The notes beneath the pieces are model-generated. The model ran no database searches and had not been told where the DNA came from. It saw nothing but the letters and a program-made list of their open reading frames with translations. Shown here piece after piece: positions 28,987-39,273 of a stretch of DNA of 64,000 bases (position 1 is its first letter; each line of letters starts with the position of its first letter). A program made the translations under genes and the position numbers. The stretch covers positions 1,711,501 to 1,775,500 of the forward strand of contig NC_092616.1 of the NCBI RefSeq assembly GCF_047663525.1. Reading direction: 5' to 3'. The DNA comes from Anas platyrhynchos (taxonomy: Eukaryota > Chordata > Aves > Anseriformes > Anatidae).

Positions 28987-31900
28987 TCAGGTTGTGTACA
29001 GGCTGAACGCAGAGAAGTACTGCAGGCTTAGCTCGGGCCGTACACGTAGGGGTCTGCTTCCCATGAAGCTTCAAGGTTGCCGTCAGCTGCGACAGATGCC
29101 TAGTGCCCAAGCTCATCAGCCTGGGGCTGAGGCAGGGGGAGCGGAGGGCCCCGGAATGCCCTCTCTGTCCCAGTGCTGCCCCCACGGGAAGGACGGGCCT
29201 TGCAGCAGCGGGAAGCACCATCCCTTTCTGGAGATACTTACCAGGGGAGCCGCTGCTGCTCTTGCTGCAGCCGCTTTTCCTCCGCAGCACTTCTGAACAC
29301 CCTTTGTTGACTGCGATGCGGCTCCGACCTTTTCAAAACTTGCAGTGCTCGTGGGGAAAGGTGGCTGCAACACCAGGACAAAGGGATCCCTCAGCCTCTG
29401 CCAGACACCCCTTCTGCCTCTCCCCTCATCCAGACCCTGCACCCACGCGGTGCCACGTGCACCCACCCTTTCGCCCTGTGATGAGTTTTAGGCCTTGGCG
29501 GTAACCAAGGTCATGCCCGCTTTAGGAGAAAGCAAAGGGTGTCATAGGCAAGCCCAGGACTCAGGGACCGGGCTGCTGGACATCTCCTGACATCGCTCAG
29601 CAGCTACTCGAGTGCCCCAGCACGTGAACGCAGCCAGCACACACTTACTCAGGCTGGAGGCTCTCCAGCTTGGCTGCCGCTCTCCACTCCTCTTCTGCGG
29701 CAGGGATCTGAACCTTCCTCCACCTCCTCACGACCTCCTTGCTCCTGGGCTGGGCTGGGGGATGGGGAATCCAATCATGTTGCCTGGTGACCTGATGCAA
29801 GGAGAAGACGCTCTCATCAGACAGGACTGGACACACGGGTGCTGTTTCCCAGAGGACCCCTTGAAAGGACCCTGCAGCAGGACCTGGGAAGCAGGCGACT
29901 CGGCACTGCCGGCCCACGTCTGGCTGCTGCTTTGATCCCTCGCTTTCTGCTGACAGCCTCTCCCTCACAGGGAGGAGCAGGCAAAGCCCTGCCCTGCGCC
30001 CTGGTGCCCGTCCTGCTCCCACCACCCTGGGACCTGCCCCCCTCGGAGCCCTGGCGGGGAGGATCGCTGCTCTTCTCAGCGGTGTTGGTCATGGCCAGTA
30101 CCTGAGGTGTCTCTCGGTCCTCCCCCTGAGACCAGGCTTCCCAAGCAGCCATTTCTGCCCGGGCTTGCTGTATTCGCTTTTGGTACAAGGGCCATGAGCT
30201 CTTTGTTTGGTCCCACTGCGAGGACAGGTTCCAGACCTCCTGGAGGAAAACAAACAAAAAACACAACAGCAGACAGGATTGGTCTCAGCTGTTGGACCAA
30301 AGACCTCTGCCATCAAAGACCCAGAAAGCCCTCATTCCTTTTCCATTGCCCCTGGTCCAAATGAAGCGGCTCATGGCAACACGGGAGGCAGCAAGAGGCA
30401 GGGAAGGTGTGCGGGACACCACCTTCCATCTCCCGAGGAAGAGAAGAAGGAGGTAACAAGTGTGAAAATGAACGCATCCCAAGGGTCCGGCTTGGGATCG
30501 CTCCACACAAAGAGGCTTTAGTACAGTCCCAAACCGCGTGGTCATTGCAGCAAGGCAGAGCAGGTACCTGCACCGATCTCTGAGAGGCTTCGGGAGTAGG
30601 GAGCGCAGTGCTGGTGGACTTGGCTTGAGGAGCTGCTTCCTGCCTGTCTGTCTTCTTTGTCCTGGGGGAGCTGCCTGGACACGGGGGGAGCACACTGCAA
30701 ACAGACACCGGGAGGCTGCATGAGCCCAGGGGAATTCGGTCTCCAGTCCGCGCTCGCAAGCTGCATCAGCCTCTGCAGCAGACGGCAGTTCCGCAGCGAA
30801 TGGGTGTTGGACTGGCCGTGTTCGCTTCAGCAGACACGGAAAGAGCCAACCGCGAAGCAGTGGCACCAGCTGCCTTCAGGAAGGCTCGCGATGCCCGTAT
30901 CCAGGCCCTCTGTGGTGGCAGAAGGAGAGGAGCAGTGTCTTGTGCAAGGACAGGATCCTAGAGACACCAATACGGCCCAGCCGGGCTTATGGGTGGAAAG
31001 CAGATTATCGCTGGGGAGCCAGCAACATCGGAGAACGCCATCAGGCAAGGAATCACAGAATCACAGAATCTCTAGGTTGGAAGAGACCTCAAGATCATCG
31101 AGTCCAACCTCTGACCTAACGCTAACAGTCCCCACTAAACCATATCCCTAAGCCCTACATCTAAACGTCTTTTGAAGACTTCCAGGGATGGTGACTCCAC
31201 CACCTCCCTGGGCAGCCTGTTCCAGTGCCTAACAACCCTTTCAGTAAAGAAATTCTTCCTAACATCTAACCTAAAACTCCCCTGGCGAAGGAGGGCAGGC
31301 AGGCCACCTCCTTCCCTCGGCACTCTCTTGTGCCTGCCACAAAGTCTGGGATATCGTTTGGAAAGAAACGTTTCCATCTGGTATCACAGCTCCTTAGGCT
31401 GGAAGAAGCTGCGGGGCAGCTGGAAGAAACCGCAGGGGACGTTTGCTCCCACAGACAAAAAGATGGACTCTTGCAATGTGGGGGGGCTCCTGAAGGGACA
31501 AGAGCTTCTGCAACACGGCTCTGCATCCAGCTCCCCCAAGGATCAGGGCCCTGGTGGAAAATGAAGCTGGCGTGCCAGTCTCAGGCAAACGTGCTGCACG
31601 CTTGCCATGCGTGGAGAGAGCGGCCTCCTCCGGGACGGGTGTCAGGAGCCTTTCTGAGTCCCTGCGCCTGGTGGGTCCAAAGGGGACATCTCTCCTGTGT
31701 GGCTGCAAGTGGCTCCTTCCTCCTTTCCCCCAAGGGTCTCACCTGGTGGAAGGCTTCTTCTCCAGATCTTGCTGCCTCGTGCCTGGCTCCCAGCTTCTCA
31801 CCGTGGGGAGGGAAAGCTTCCGCCTCTCCAGCAGCTTGCCAGGATGGCACAATGAAACTAGGAAAGGAGGAAGCTCTTCAGAGCAGCCGCATGGGCACTG

Positions 31901-34718
31901 CCTTTTAAGCTGGTTGCAGTCAGCCAGCATGGGGCAGGGACCACCCCCAGACAGCACGGACCCTTACCTCCTCTCATCCTGCACTCTCCTGCAGCTTGCT
32001 GCTGCGAGGTGAACTGCACTTTGGCCTCTGGCCTTGTCCTCACAGTCAGATGAAACCTGGCAAACAAATGACACGGGCTTGAAGAAGGCTGGCCTCCTAC
32101 CCGTTGCTGCTTGCTGGCAGTAATCCTCCTGGTGTTGCACGGGACATGGCATCCCTCTTCCGTCACGTTCACGCATGGGGTTTGTTGTGAAGCTTCCCGC
32201 AACACCAGAAAAGGTAGCCTAAATTCCCCTCCACATGCAGGCAATTCTCTCTGAGGGGAATCGCGGCAGCACGGGCACAAGAAGCACAACCGCAGTGCCC
32301 CTCCTCGCCAGGTGAAGACACTCGTAGCCGAAAGTCAGCATGAGTTAACCAGGACCCAGTCTCTTCAGGATTTAGCCCCGACTGGATGCTGAGCGTGGAG
32401 ACCCGACCGCGCACGTTCCAAAGGAGGAGGTGGGAAGCCAAGGGCTGCGGAGGAAATGCACTCACCTTGGGAACATCTGGATCGCACGAGCGGTGGTCTC
32501 TCCACTCAAGGCAGTCGGGTGTGCCGGCCACATTCTCTGCAAAGAGACACAGACCTGCTGGAGGGTTTCTGAGGCACTTTTCTCAGGGCTCTCATTGACA
32601 GGAAGCAAACCTGTCTCCCAAGCCAAAAGAAAGCCTTCTCTCCAAAACCCTCCTCCAAAGCCTCTTCCATCCACCTTTGCTCTGCTCTGGAGGAGCATGG
32701 CAGAATATTGAGGCTGTACAGTAACGCTGCCAGGCCTTTTGCAGCGGCCAGCATCCAGACGCTCAGAAGAGCTAATGGAGAAAGCAGCTAATGGGGCAGG
32801 CGTGGGGAAAGGCATCTGACTGGCCTGCCGTGTCCAGGCTGGCCAACAGCGGTCGCATTGATCACCCTTCCACAGGATTCCCAAAGAAATTGAAGTAGCC
32901 CTCAAAACATCACCAGCTTACACTGTGGAGCATTGCAATGAGGTCCTCAGAGCTCTCCAGACGTTTAACACAGTCCGGATAAAACTTCATGCACAGGAAG
33001 TCATCCTCGCACGTCAAAACACCGATGTCCCTGAATGCAAAGGGGACGTGCTCCTTGTTCTTCAGGAGGCAACAGTACAAGATGATGGTCTCTTGCACAC
33101 ACTCCTGCACCACGTACAGTGGGAAGGAGGTGGCTTGCGCTAGCTGCAGGTAGTTCAGCTGCTCGACCTCGACGTCATCTGCAAGGAGAAGCAACATCCT
33201 CAGTGCCACAGCAAGCCCAAGTTGCTTGCAGCATTCCGAACAAGGGCCTAGAGGAAGGGTCGCTAAGAGAAACAGCTCCGGGGCCACGGGGTCTTCTGGG
33301 GGAACTCAAGCTCCACCCTGACCGTTGGAGACAATCCTCTGCCTCTCCCAGGCCTTTCCAAAGAGCAGGGAGAACAAATCCTTCCGGACATGGGGCAGGA
33401 CGAGGGGGCTGCTGCCTTCTCACCAGGGAGGATCTCAGGGGGACAGTACATGTACTCCAGCCACCCCTCATCAATGTCCAGCTGGAAGAACGGTTTGCGA
33501 ATCAGGAGCCGCTTTTGCTTGACGTAGAATTGCTCTTGGAGAACAGCAAAGGTCCCGAGTCCCGCAACCTGAATAGCCTGCACACAGAGAAGACAGAAAG
33601 GCTGAGGAGGGAGTTCTTGAGAGACGGGAAAAGGGATGACTCTCCGAGCAGGGGGACACTGCTCTGTGCCCTGCCTGCTCCTGAGGGACAATGGGGCAAG
33701 GTGGGGCACTTTGGAAAGCTTTGGAGAAGAGCCGCATCCTCCGTTTCTTCCATCACCCCCCTCCCAGGATTTGCCACCATCCCTTGGCTAGGGAAGAGCC
33801 CAGAGGTTTCCAGCACACGGCTTAGGCCTGGGACTGATTATCCTAGGCACGGACCCAGGATATTCCCCCATCTCTCTGCTCGCCCTCTCCACCCAGGCCG
33901 CAGGGAAGAGTGAAGCCCTGGGGTGTGCCAAACCCCTGAGAAGCAGAGCAGATCTGGCCTTGGTTTCTCTCCCAGCTGGCCAGCAAGCTGCTCCGGGCAC
34001 CCTGGGCAGTCTCAGTGCACTGCCGTGCTGCTCGGGTAGGGATTGCTCTGCAGGGCCCAGGACACCAGCCCACCTTATCCTGCTTCAGCGCTTCCAGAAT
34101 TTGCTTGGATACAGCATCCCAGATAGCCTCAGTCTCTGGAAAGCAAGGAAAAGACAGGTCAGGCTCCAGGCCAGCCAGCTCACCACCTCTTGGCAAGCAC
34201 CTCACCCAGGCGAGGACACATGCAGGCATACGCGAGCCCCCCAGAAAAACACCATGCGGGCATTCCTGGGACATTCCTGAGAGGCCTGTGGGAGCTGCAG
34301 GCCACACCAGTCTCTGGGACACCAGAGGTCTTTCCTCCCAGAGCCAGATCCCAAAGAGGAAGCAGCTCCCAGGGAAACCTGGCCCTGGATTGTCCCCATC
34401 ACGAGGAGGCTGAGCCATGCCCAGAGGAGCCCTGGGGCTGAGGACAGCCCTAGCATCAGGACCCAGGAGTCCTGGCTGCCACATTGTCCCCTGAGCCCAG
34501 CGGGACCCTCAGGCAGGGCTCTTGCAGCAGCCACCAGCTCTGTCCAGCACCGCCACCACCCCTCAGCCCAGGACCTGCAGCTTTGGACAGCTGACAGCCC
34601 CTGGGCCACCCCTTGCGAAGGGGCTCCTGACACCCTTACCTTTGGGGGAGAGATTCAGGAGCACTGGGAACTGGGAAACCATATCAGAGGCGATGGTCAC
34701 CCTCCAGCAGCCCTCCAT
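28987..34718 (-). CDS. CCDC81-like HU-domain protein, gene 1
   Basis: My exon model on the minus strand is 34640-34718, 34074-34135, 33424-33577, 32922-33178, 32466-32536, 31968-32056, 31743-31857, 30568-30694, 30102-30239, 29649-29791, 29242-29292 and 28987-29002: 1,302 nt, 433 residues. Splice sites are GT-AG and all phases fit. The start is [16 protein letters not shown]. Residues 27-100 ([38 protein letters not shown]) match the first HU-like domain of CCDC81. Residues 99-184 ([36 protein letters not shown]) match the second. The C-terminal half is charged, with a short coiled coil ([14 protein letters not shown]), and is less conserved than the HU part. Human CCDC81 (about 652 residues) is a centrosome-associated protein; the function of avian copies is unknown. 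The HU exons are the firm part. The very short last exon and the start of exon 8 are the weakest. Gene 1 has Gln in QLNYLQ (exon 4) where genes 2 and 3 have Pro. Confidence 0.75.
31050..31289 (-). mobile_element. CR1 3' fragment in a CCDC81-like intron, unit 1
   Basis: About 240 bp of CR1 3' end on the minus strand, from the terminal cacagaat repeats to the [20 protein letters not shown] coding block. It lies between exons 7 and 8. Unit copies are at 42,862-43,101 and 54,454-54,693, so the insertion predates the duplications. Confidence 0.95.
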
Positions 34719-34929
34719 CTCGCTTGCTGCTGGCCCTCAGCTCAGGACAAGGGATGCCCGCCCTGGCTCCTCAACCACAGCTCCTCTGCAAGGTGCCCCT
34801 GCTCCTCCGCCCGTCAGCGAGGGTCGCCCAGTGCAAGCTTGCTGCCTGCTGACCCCACTCCTGGCCGCAGAAGGACAGCGCTGGGGAGCACCCAAGCAGT
34901 GCCCAGCAGGGACCAGGCTTTGCAGGGAA

Positions 34930-35030
34930 GTGCCGGCACTGCCGCTGCACCAATGCTTATATCCTGGTGATGCAGGACATCCTTCTGTGACATCATCACG
35001 TGTCATAAGAAGCCTTATGACGTCAGCAGC
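34930..35030 (-). promoter_or_regulatory. CRE/TATA promoter of CCDC81-like gene 1
   Basis: Read on the minus strand: a full CRE palindrome TGACGTCA (35,018-35,025), an E-box CACGTG (about 34,997-35,002), a CRE-like TGATGTCA (34,988-34,995) and TATAAG (34,957-34,962). These sit about 240-310 bp upstream of the ATG. A CRE 50-60 bp before a TATA box is a common layout in CREB/CREM-driven, often testis-expressed, genes. Assignment is by motif only. Copies are at 46,461-46,561 and 58,053-58,153. Confidence 0.6.
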
Positions 35031-35039
35031 ATGGAGACA

Positions 35040-35595
35040 GCACAGCTCAGGAGAGAGACGAGAGATTTCCCTTCTTGTCCTGAGAAACAGTCACCTCCCT
35101 TCTGCCCAGTTCATTCCTAGCGGTTCCTGGCCCATCCACCAGGAACATCTCCAAATTCTGACAAAGGCCACAGAATAAAGCAAGTAGAGCGCTGGAGAAG
35201 TCACTGCTGCGTTCCTCCCCATTTTCTAGGCAGTTTGCTAAAGTCTGTCTGCCAATACTCTCCAGGGCTGCAGGCCTCCCAGGGTCTATGAGTGAGTGGG
35301 CCTGTGCAGTGCTGGGTGTAGGGCTGGGCCCCAAAACCTCATCTCTTTCCCTGTGCTGAAAAGCAGCTGGACTATGACACGCATTTTGTAGGAGGAGTGT
35401 CAAGACACGGGTTTTCCTGTTTGCAAGTCCCAGATCCTGGTGAACATCACCTAGGTCGGCCCATCTGGCAGCTGTGCACAGAAGATGCCTCCAAGAACCC
35501 ATAGAAACCTCGGGAATGTTTGCACCCTGCAGTGTCCCTTTTCTGTGACAGTCTGAGTGATTTAAGGCCCCCAGGGTGACATGGGGTCATTGAAG
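35040..35595. other. CCDC81-like upstream region, no recognised gene
   Basis: A minus-strand frame of 151 codons (35,047-35,502) stays open in all three units (46,578-47,033 and 58,170-58,625) with a handful of substitutions. Given the recent duplication that is weak evidence for coding. It shows no domain I recognise. Confidence 0.4.
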
Positions 35596-35975
35596 TCATC
35601 TTAGTCCAGTGGCTTCCACAAGACTGTCTGCTTCTTCAGCCTGACTGCAGGCATTTACCTCTGACCACACTGCCACCCTGACTGGATCTGCTCTGACCCT
35701 CACCCACAAGGGCTCCCCCACTCTGCTGCCCATCCCATAGAGGAGCTCCATGCATCCAGACAGATCCTTCACATGGAGGGCAACCCCCTGTTGATCATCC
35801 CCGCCTGTCTCTTCTGAAGAATCTGCCCCCATCCAGCACAGCACCCCAAGCTGGGGGACCTGTCCCCCCACACCTCAGCAGCTCTTCCATCAATGTCCCA
35901 GCCCTGTGACAGCAGGCGGGGATCCAGCTCCTCCTGCCTGTGCCCCAGGCTGAGGGCATTGGGGCACATCTGGGC
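35596..35975 (-). mobile_element. Decayed CR1-like endonuclease fragment, unit 1
   Basis: Two minus-strand frames recall LINE ORF2 endonuclease blocks: NALSLGHRQEELD (the NARSMGNKQEELE-type block) and GVALHVKDLSGCMELLYGMG followed by PLWVRVRADP. It ends close to the right breakpoint of the duplication. Copies are at 47,127-47,506 and 58,719-59,098. Confidence 0.6.
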
Positions 35976-36336
35976 TGCAGCACCTCAGCTGTGGCACAAG
36001 GGCCAAACTCAGGCTTGTCTGAGTTGAATGGTGATTTTGGCGGGCGATACGGGGGGAAAATGGGGATTTTGGAGGGGATATGGGGGAATATGGGGATTTT
36101 GGGGGGGTCATATGGGGGAATATGGGGATTTGGGGGAGGAATATGTTTTTTGGGGGGGGGATTATGCTTTTTTGGGGGGTATAGTGGGGTCTGGGGGGGA
36201 TCTGCCTATAGGGGAAGGCAGATCTGGAGACTGGGGGTGGCACAGGTCGAGAAATGGGGGGACACCGGCACCTGGGGAGGGGAGGTGGACCAAAAGGGGG
36301 GGCGATTTGAGGGGGAGGAACGGGGCACAAGCCCAC

Positions 36337-37582
36337 CTCCTCGCAGTACACCTCCATGCAGGCCACGCTGAGGCAGCGGCTGGCGCCCACGGCCTGCAGA
36401 AGCTCCTCGAGGGCGCGCTGCACCAAGCCGGGCTCCCCTTCACCGCCCAGCATGGTGTGAGTCTTCCCTGGTAGGGGCACGGGGGCACCGTGTCAGCCTT
36501 TCGGGGGCTCGCTGCCGGCCAGGAACTGGGCCAGCAGCGGGCGGACGGAGCCCTCGTAGACGGCGGCCGTGGAGCTGGCGGCGTCGTAAACAGCATCGAA
36601 GCTGAGGGGAAAAAGGGGTTAAAATGTGAGGGAGAGGGGGGAGCACCCATGGGTGCTGCCCGCCATCCCCCTCCCGAGGCTCACCGGTAGCAGGAGGGGG
36701 CGTGGGGGGGGTCCTCACGCAGCTGCAGGGTGTGGGAGTCGAGGGGCAGCAGGCAGGGATCCTCACCGGGGGGGCCGGGGCGCAGGCGGACGCAGACCTG
36801 AACCCGCCGGGGGGGTGCTGGGGAGCATTGGCAGCCGTTGAGGGGGGGCTGGGTGGATGCCGGGTCCTCGCAGCCCCCTGTCACCTAGAAAAGTGTCCCC
36901 TCAAAGCCCCAGCAGCCCCTCAAAGCCCCCCCGTCCCCTCACAAAATGACCCATCCCCTCAAAAAATGTCCCTTCCCTGACTGCTTCCCTCAGGATTTGT
37001 CCCCTCGCAGCCCCTTGACACCCCCAAAATGCCCCCTCACAGCCCCGTCCCCTCAGCCCTTTGTCCCCATCGCAGCCCCTCACAAAATGTTCCCTCACAC
37101 ACCAGTGCCTCAGGATTTGTCCCCTCACAGCCCCTTTTCCGCTCTCAGCTCCTTGTTCCCTCACAAAATACCCCCTCACAGTCCCTGTCCCCTCATGAAG
37201 TGTCCCTTAACCCCTCATCCCCTCACAAAATGCCCCCTCACAGCCCCTCATCCCCTCACAAAATATCCCCTCACAGCCCCCTCTCTCCTCACGAAGTGTC
37301 CTTTAACCCCTCATCGCCTCACAAAATGCCCCTCACAGCCCCTTTTTCCCCTCACAAAACGTCCCCTCACAGCCCCTCTCCCCTCACCGAACGCCCCCTC
37401 ACAACCCCTTTTTCCCCTCACAACCCCGCATCCCCTCACCGCCAGACGCCCCCCAGAGCCTCGCACGCCTTCTCCAAACCCCCCTGAGCCCCCCCAGACC
37501 CCCACTTTCCCCAAAATCCCCTCGGATCCCCCCCCCCCCCCACAAGCCCCCCCCCCTCACCGGCCGCAGCCTCCGCCGCCAT
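36337..37582 (-). pseudogene. KIF22P: KIF22 5' fragment, unit 2
   Basis: Exon 1 (37,561-37,582), exon 2 (36,685-36,817), a truncated exon 3 (ending at 36,601) and exon 4 (36,337-36,467) are present. About 72 bp covering the end of exon 3 and its donor are deleted, which removes GPSGSG of the P-loop. The sequence stops in intron 4 at about 36,034, so all remaining motor and tail exons are absent. A kinesin cannot be made. The promoter and exon 1 with a canonical 'gtgagg' donor remain. Confidence 0.88.
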
Positions 37583-37688
37583 CGCTCCCGCCGGACCGTT
37601 TGAAGCCGCGGGGCGGGAGCCAATGGGAGGCCGGCGAGCGCGCATGCGCAGTGCGGGCAGCCCGGCGGGGCAGGACGAAATGGCGTCG

Positions 37689-37859
37689 GTTGCCTGGAAA
37701 CGGGGGGAGGGGACAAAATGGCGGCGGTTGCCTGGCAACGGGAGGAGGGGACAAAATGGCGGCGGTTGCCTGGCAACGGGGGAGATGACAAAAATGGCGG
37801 AAGCTGCCTGGCAACGGGGGGAAAAGAGGTGGGAACGGCGGTGGCGGTTACCTGGCAAC
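37689..37859. promoter_or_regulatory. X-box/YY1 array, unit 2
   Basis: Equivalent of 25,503-25,672. The first X-box has changed (GTTGCCTGGAAAC), the second and third are intact, the fourth now reads GCTGCCTGGCAAC and the fifth GTTACCTGGCAAC. Two perfect sites therefore remain instead of four. Confidence 0.7.
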
Positions 37860-38381
37860 GGGGGGCGGGGCGAAGGGAAGGCGCCCAGTTTGTACTGGGA
37901 ATGGGCCCAGTTTGTACCGGGATGGGGCTGGGGGGCCCAGTTCGAACTGCGATGGGCTCAATTCATACTGGGAAAGGGCTGAGGGTCTCAGTTTGTACTG
38001 GGAATGGGCCCAGTTTGTACTGGGATGAGGCTGAGGGTCTCAGTTTGTACTGGGAATGGGCCCAGTTTGTACTGGGATGAGGCTGGGGAGCCCAGTTCAT
38101 ACTGGGAAAGGGCTGGGGGTCCCAGTCTGAGCTGGGGACAATCCCAGTTTGAGCTGGGTTGGAGCTGGGAGCCCTGGCTTGTACTGGGAAAGTTCCCAGT
38201 TTGCAGTGGAATGGGCCCAGTTCATACTGGGAAGGGTATGGGGGTCCCAGTTTGTACTGGGGTGGGCCCAATTCATACTGGGAAGGGGTTAAGGGTCCCA
38301 GTTCATAATGGGAAGGGGCTGGGGGTCCCAGTTTGAGCTGGGAAGTGTAATACACAATAAATGTTTGTTCATTGTCTTTCG

Positions 38382-38966
38382 TGATATAAAAACAAGGAGT
38401 TCTGTTTGAGGAGCTGGAGTTGCGAAAGCTCCCTGCTGAAGTAAGGAGCTGGATAATGCTTGGCTAGACACTATGAAAATTCTTTTGCTTAATGTAACAA
38501 AAAAGAGAACCCCCTCCCCTTCTCTCCTTCTGCATCTCAGTTGCCTCTTTTGTTCAAAGACCCTGCTGCAAAGCTCATGTAACCATCTCCTGAGAAGTTG
38601 CTAACCTAGCGTATCAACATCCTGCCTTCCTGTCTCACGCTGGGCCAACATGACCAAATAAAAAAAGAAGTTGAACCACAACGCCGAGGAAGACTACGGC
38701 CTTCATCTTCACGACCACCAGAGGGACAGAGATGACCCCCTAGCAACAGTGCGCGCAGTCGCAGAATATACCAGGATGTGCTGCATAATCCTGGAATTAC
38801 CAAGATATAAAAAGGGACCCTGGCGGGGGTGAGGTGCGCGCCGTTGGCGGAGCCGAGACTCCCCGGCCGCCCAGCGCTGTTTTGCTTGCTGTTGCTTACT
38901 CTATAAATTCCTTTCTATTATTAATGCAATGCTCCCTGAAAATTAATTAAGGGGCAACATATAACA
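38382..38966 (+). mobile_element. Solo LTR, unit 2
   Basis: Same LTR as 26,195-26,779, same flanks and same length. One terminal base differs (TGATAT), which slightly spoils the terminal inverted repeat. Confidence 0.7.
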
Positions 38967-38967
38967 G

Positions 38968-39150
38968 GAAGGAGGTGGCTCGCGCTAGCTGCAGGTAGTT
39001 CAGCGGCTCGACCTTGACGTCATCTGCAAGGAGAAGCAACATCCTCAGTGCCACAGCAAGCCCAAGTTGCTTGCAGCATTCCGAACAAGGGCCTAGAGGA
39101 AGGGTCGCTAAGAGAAACAGCTCCGGGGCCACGGGGTCTTCTGGGGGAAC
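38968..39150 (-). pseudogene. CCDC81-like remnant, unit 2
   Basis: Only the truncated exon-4 piece and adjoining intron remain. The exon-3 part present in unit 1 (27,082-27,235) lies within a deletion filled by the hairpin at 39,165-39,234. Confidence 0.75.
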
Positions 39151-39164
39151 TTGAGCTCTTCAAG

Positions 39165-39234
39165 CTCCAGAAATGACTCTCGGTCTGTCCCATGACAGGT
39201 CTGTCATGGGACAGACCGAGAGTCATTTCTGGAG
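39165..39234. repeat. Perfect 34-bp inverted repeat (hairpin), unit 2
   Basis: Two 34-bp arms (39,165-39,198 and 39,201-39,234) are perfect reverse complements with a 2-base spacer (GT). Unit 1 lacks it. It sits at a deletion of about 500 bp relative to unit 1. Confidence 0.95.
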
Positions 39235-39273
39235 AGAGAGGAAAAGTTTATCACTTCTGAAAAAAACAAGGGG

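Larger units (their letters stand above)
23730..36033. repeat. Tandem duplication unit 1
   Basis: About 12.3 kb from the KIF22 intron-4 repeat to an old LINE remnant. It contains KIF22 exons 1-4 and promoter, the solo LTR, a CCDC81 fragment, a minisatellite and CCDC81-like gene 1. Compared with units 2 and 3 it keeps about 72 bp in KIF22 exon 3 and its intron, about 500 bp around 26,970-27,480 and 281 bp near 34,300-34,590. It is therefore the most complete and probably the ancestral copy. Confidence 0.9.

Noticed and set aside
28263-29006. A 247-codon plus-strand frame repeated in all three units
   Set aside because: It follows the degenerate minisatellite and runs antisense into the CCDC81-like 3' end. 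There is no domain and no codon bias, and recent duplication alone explains its conservation.
36337-37582. KIF22 copies in units 2 and 3 as functional paralogues
   Set aside because: They lack the P-loop and exon 3 donor, and everything downstream of intron 4.
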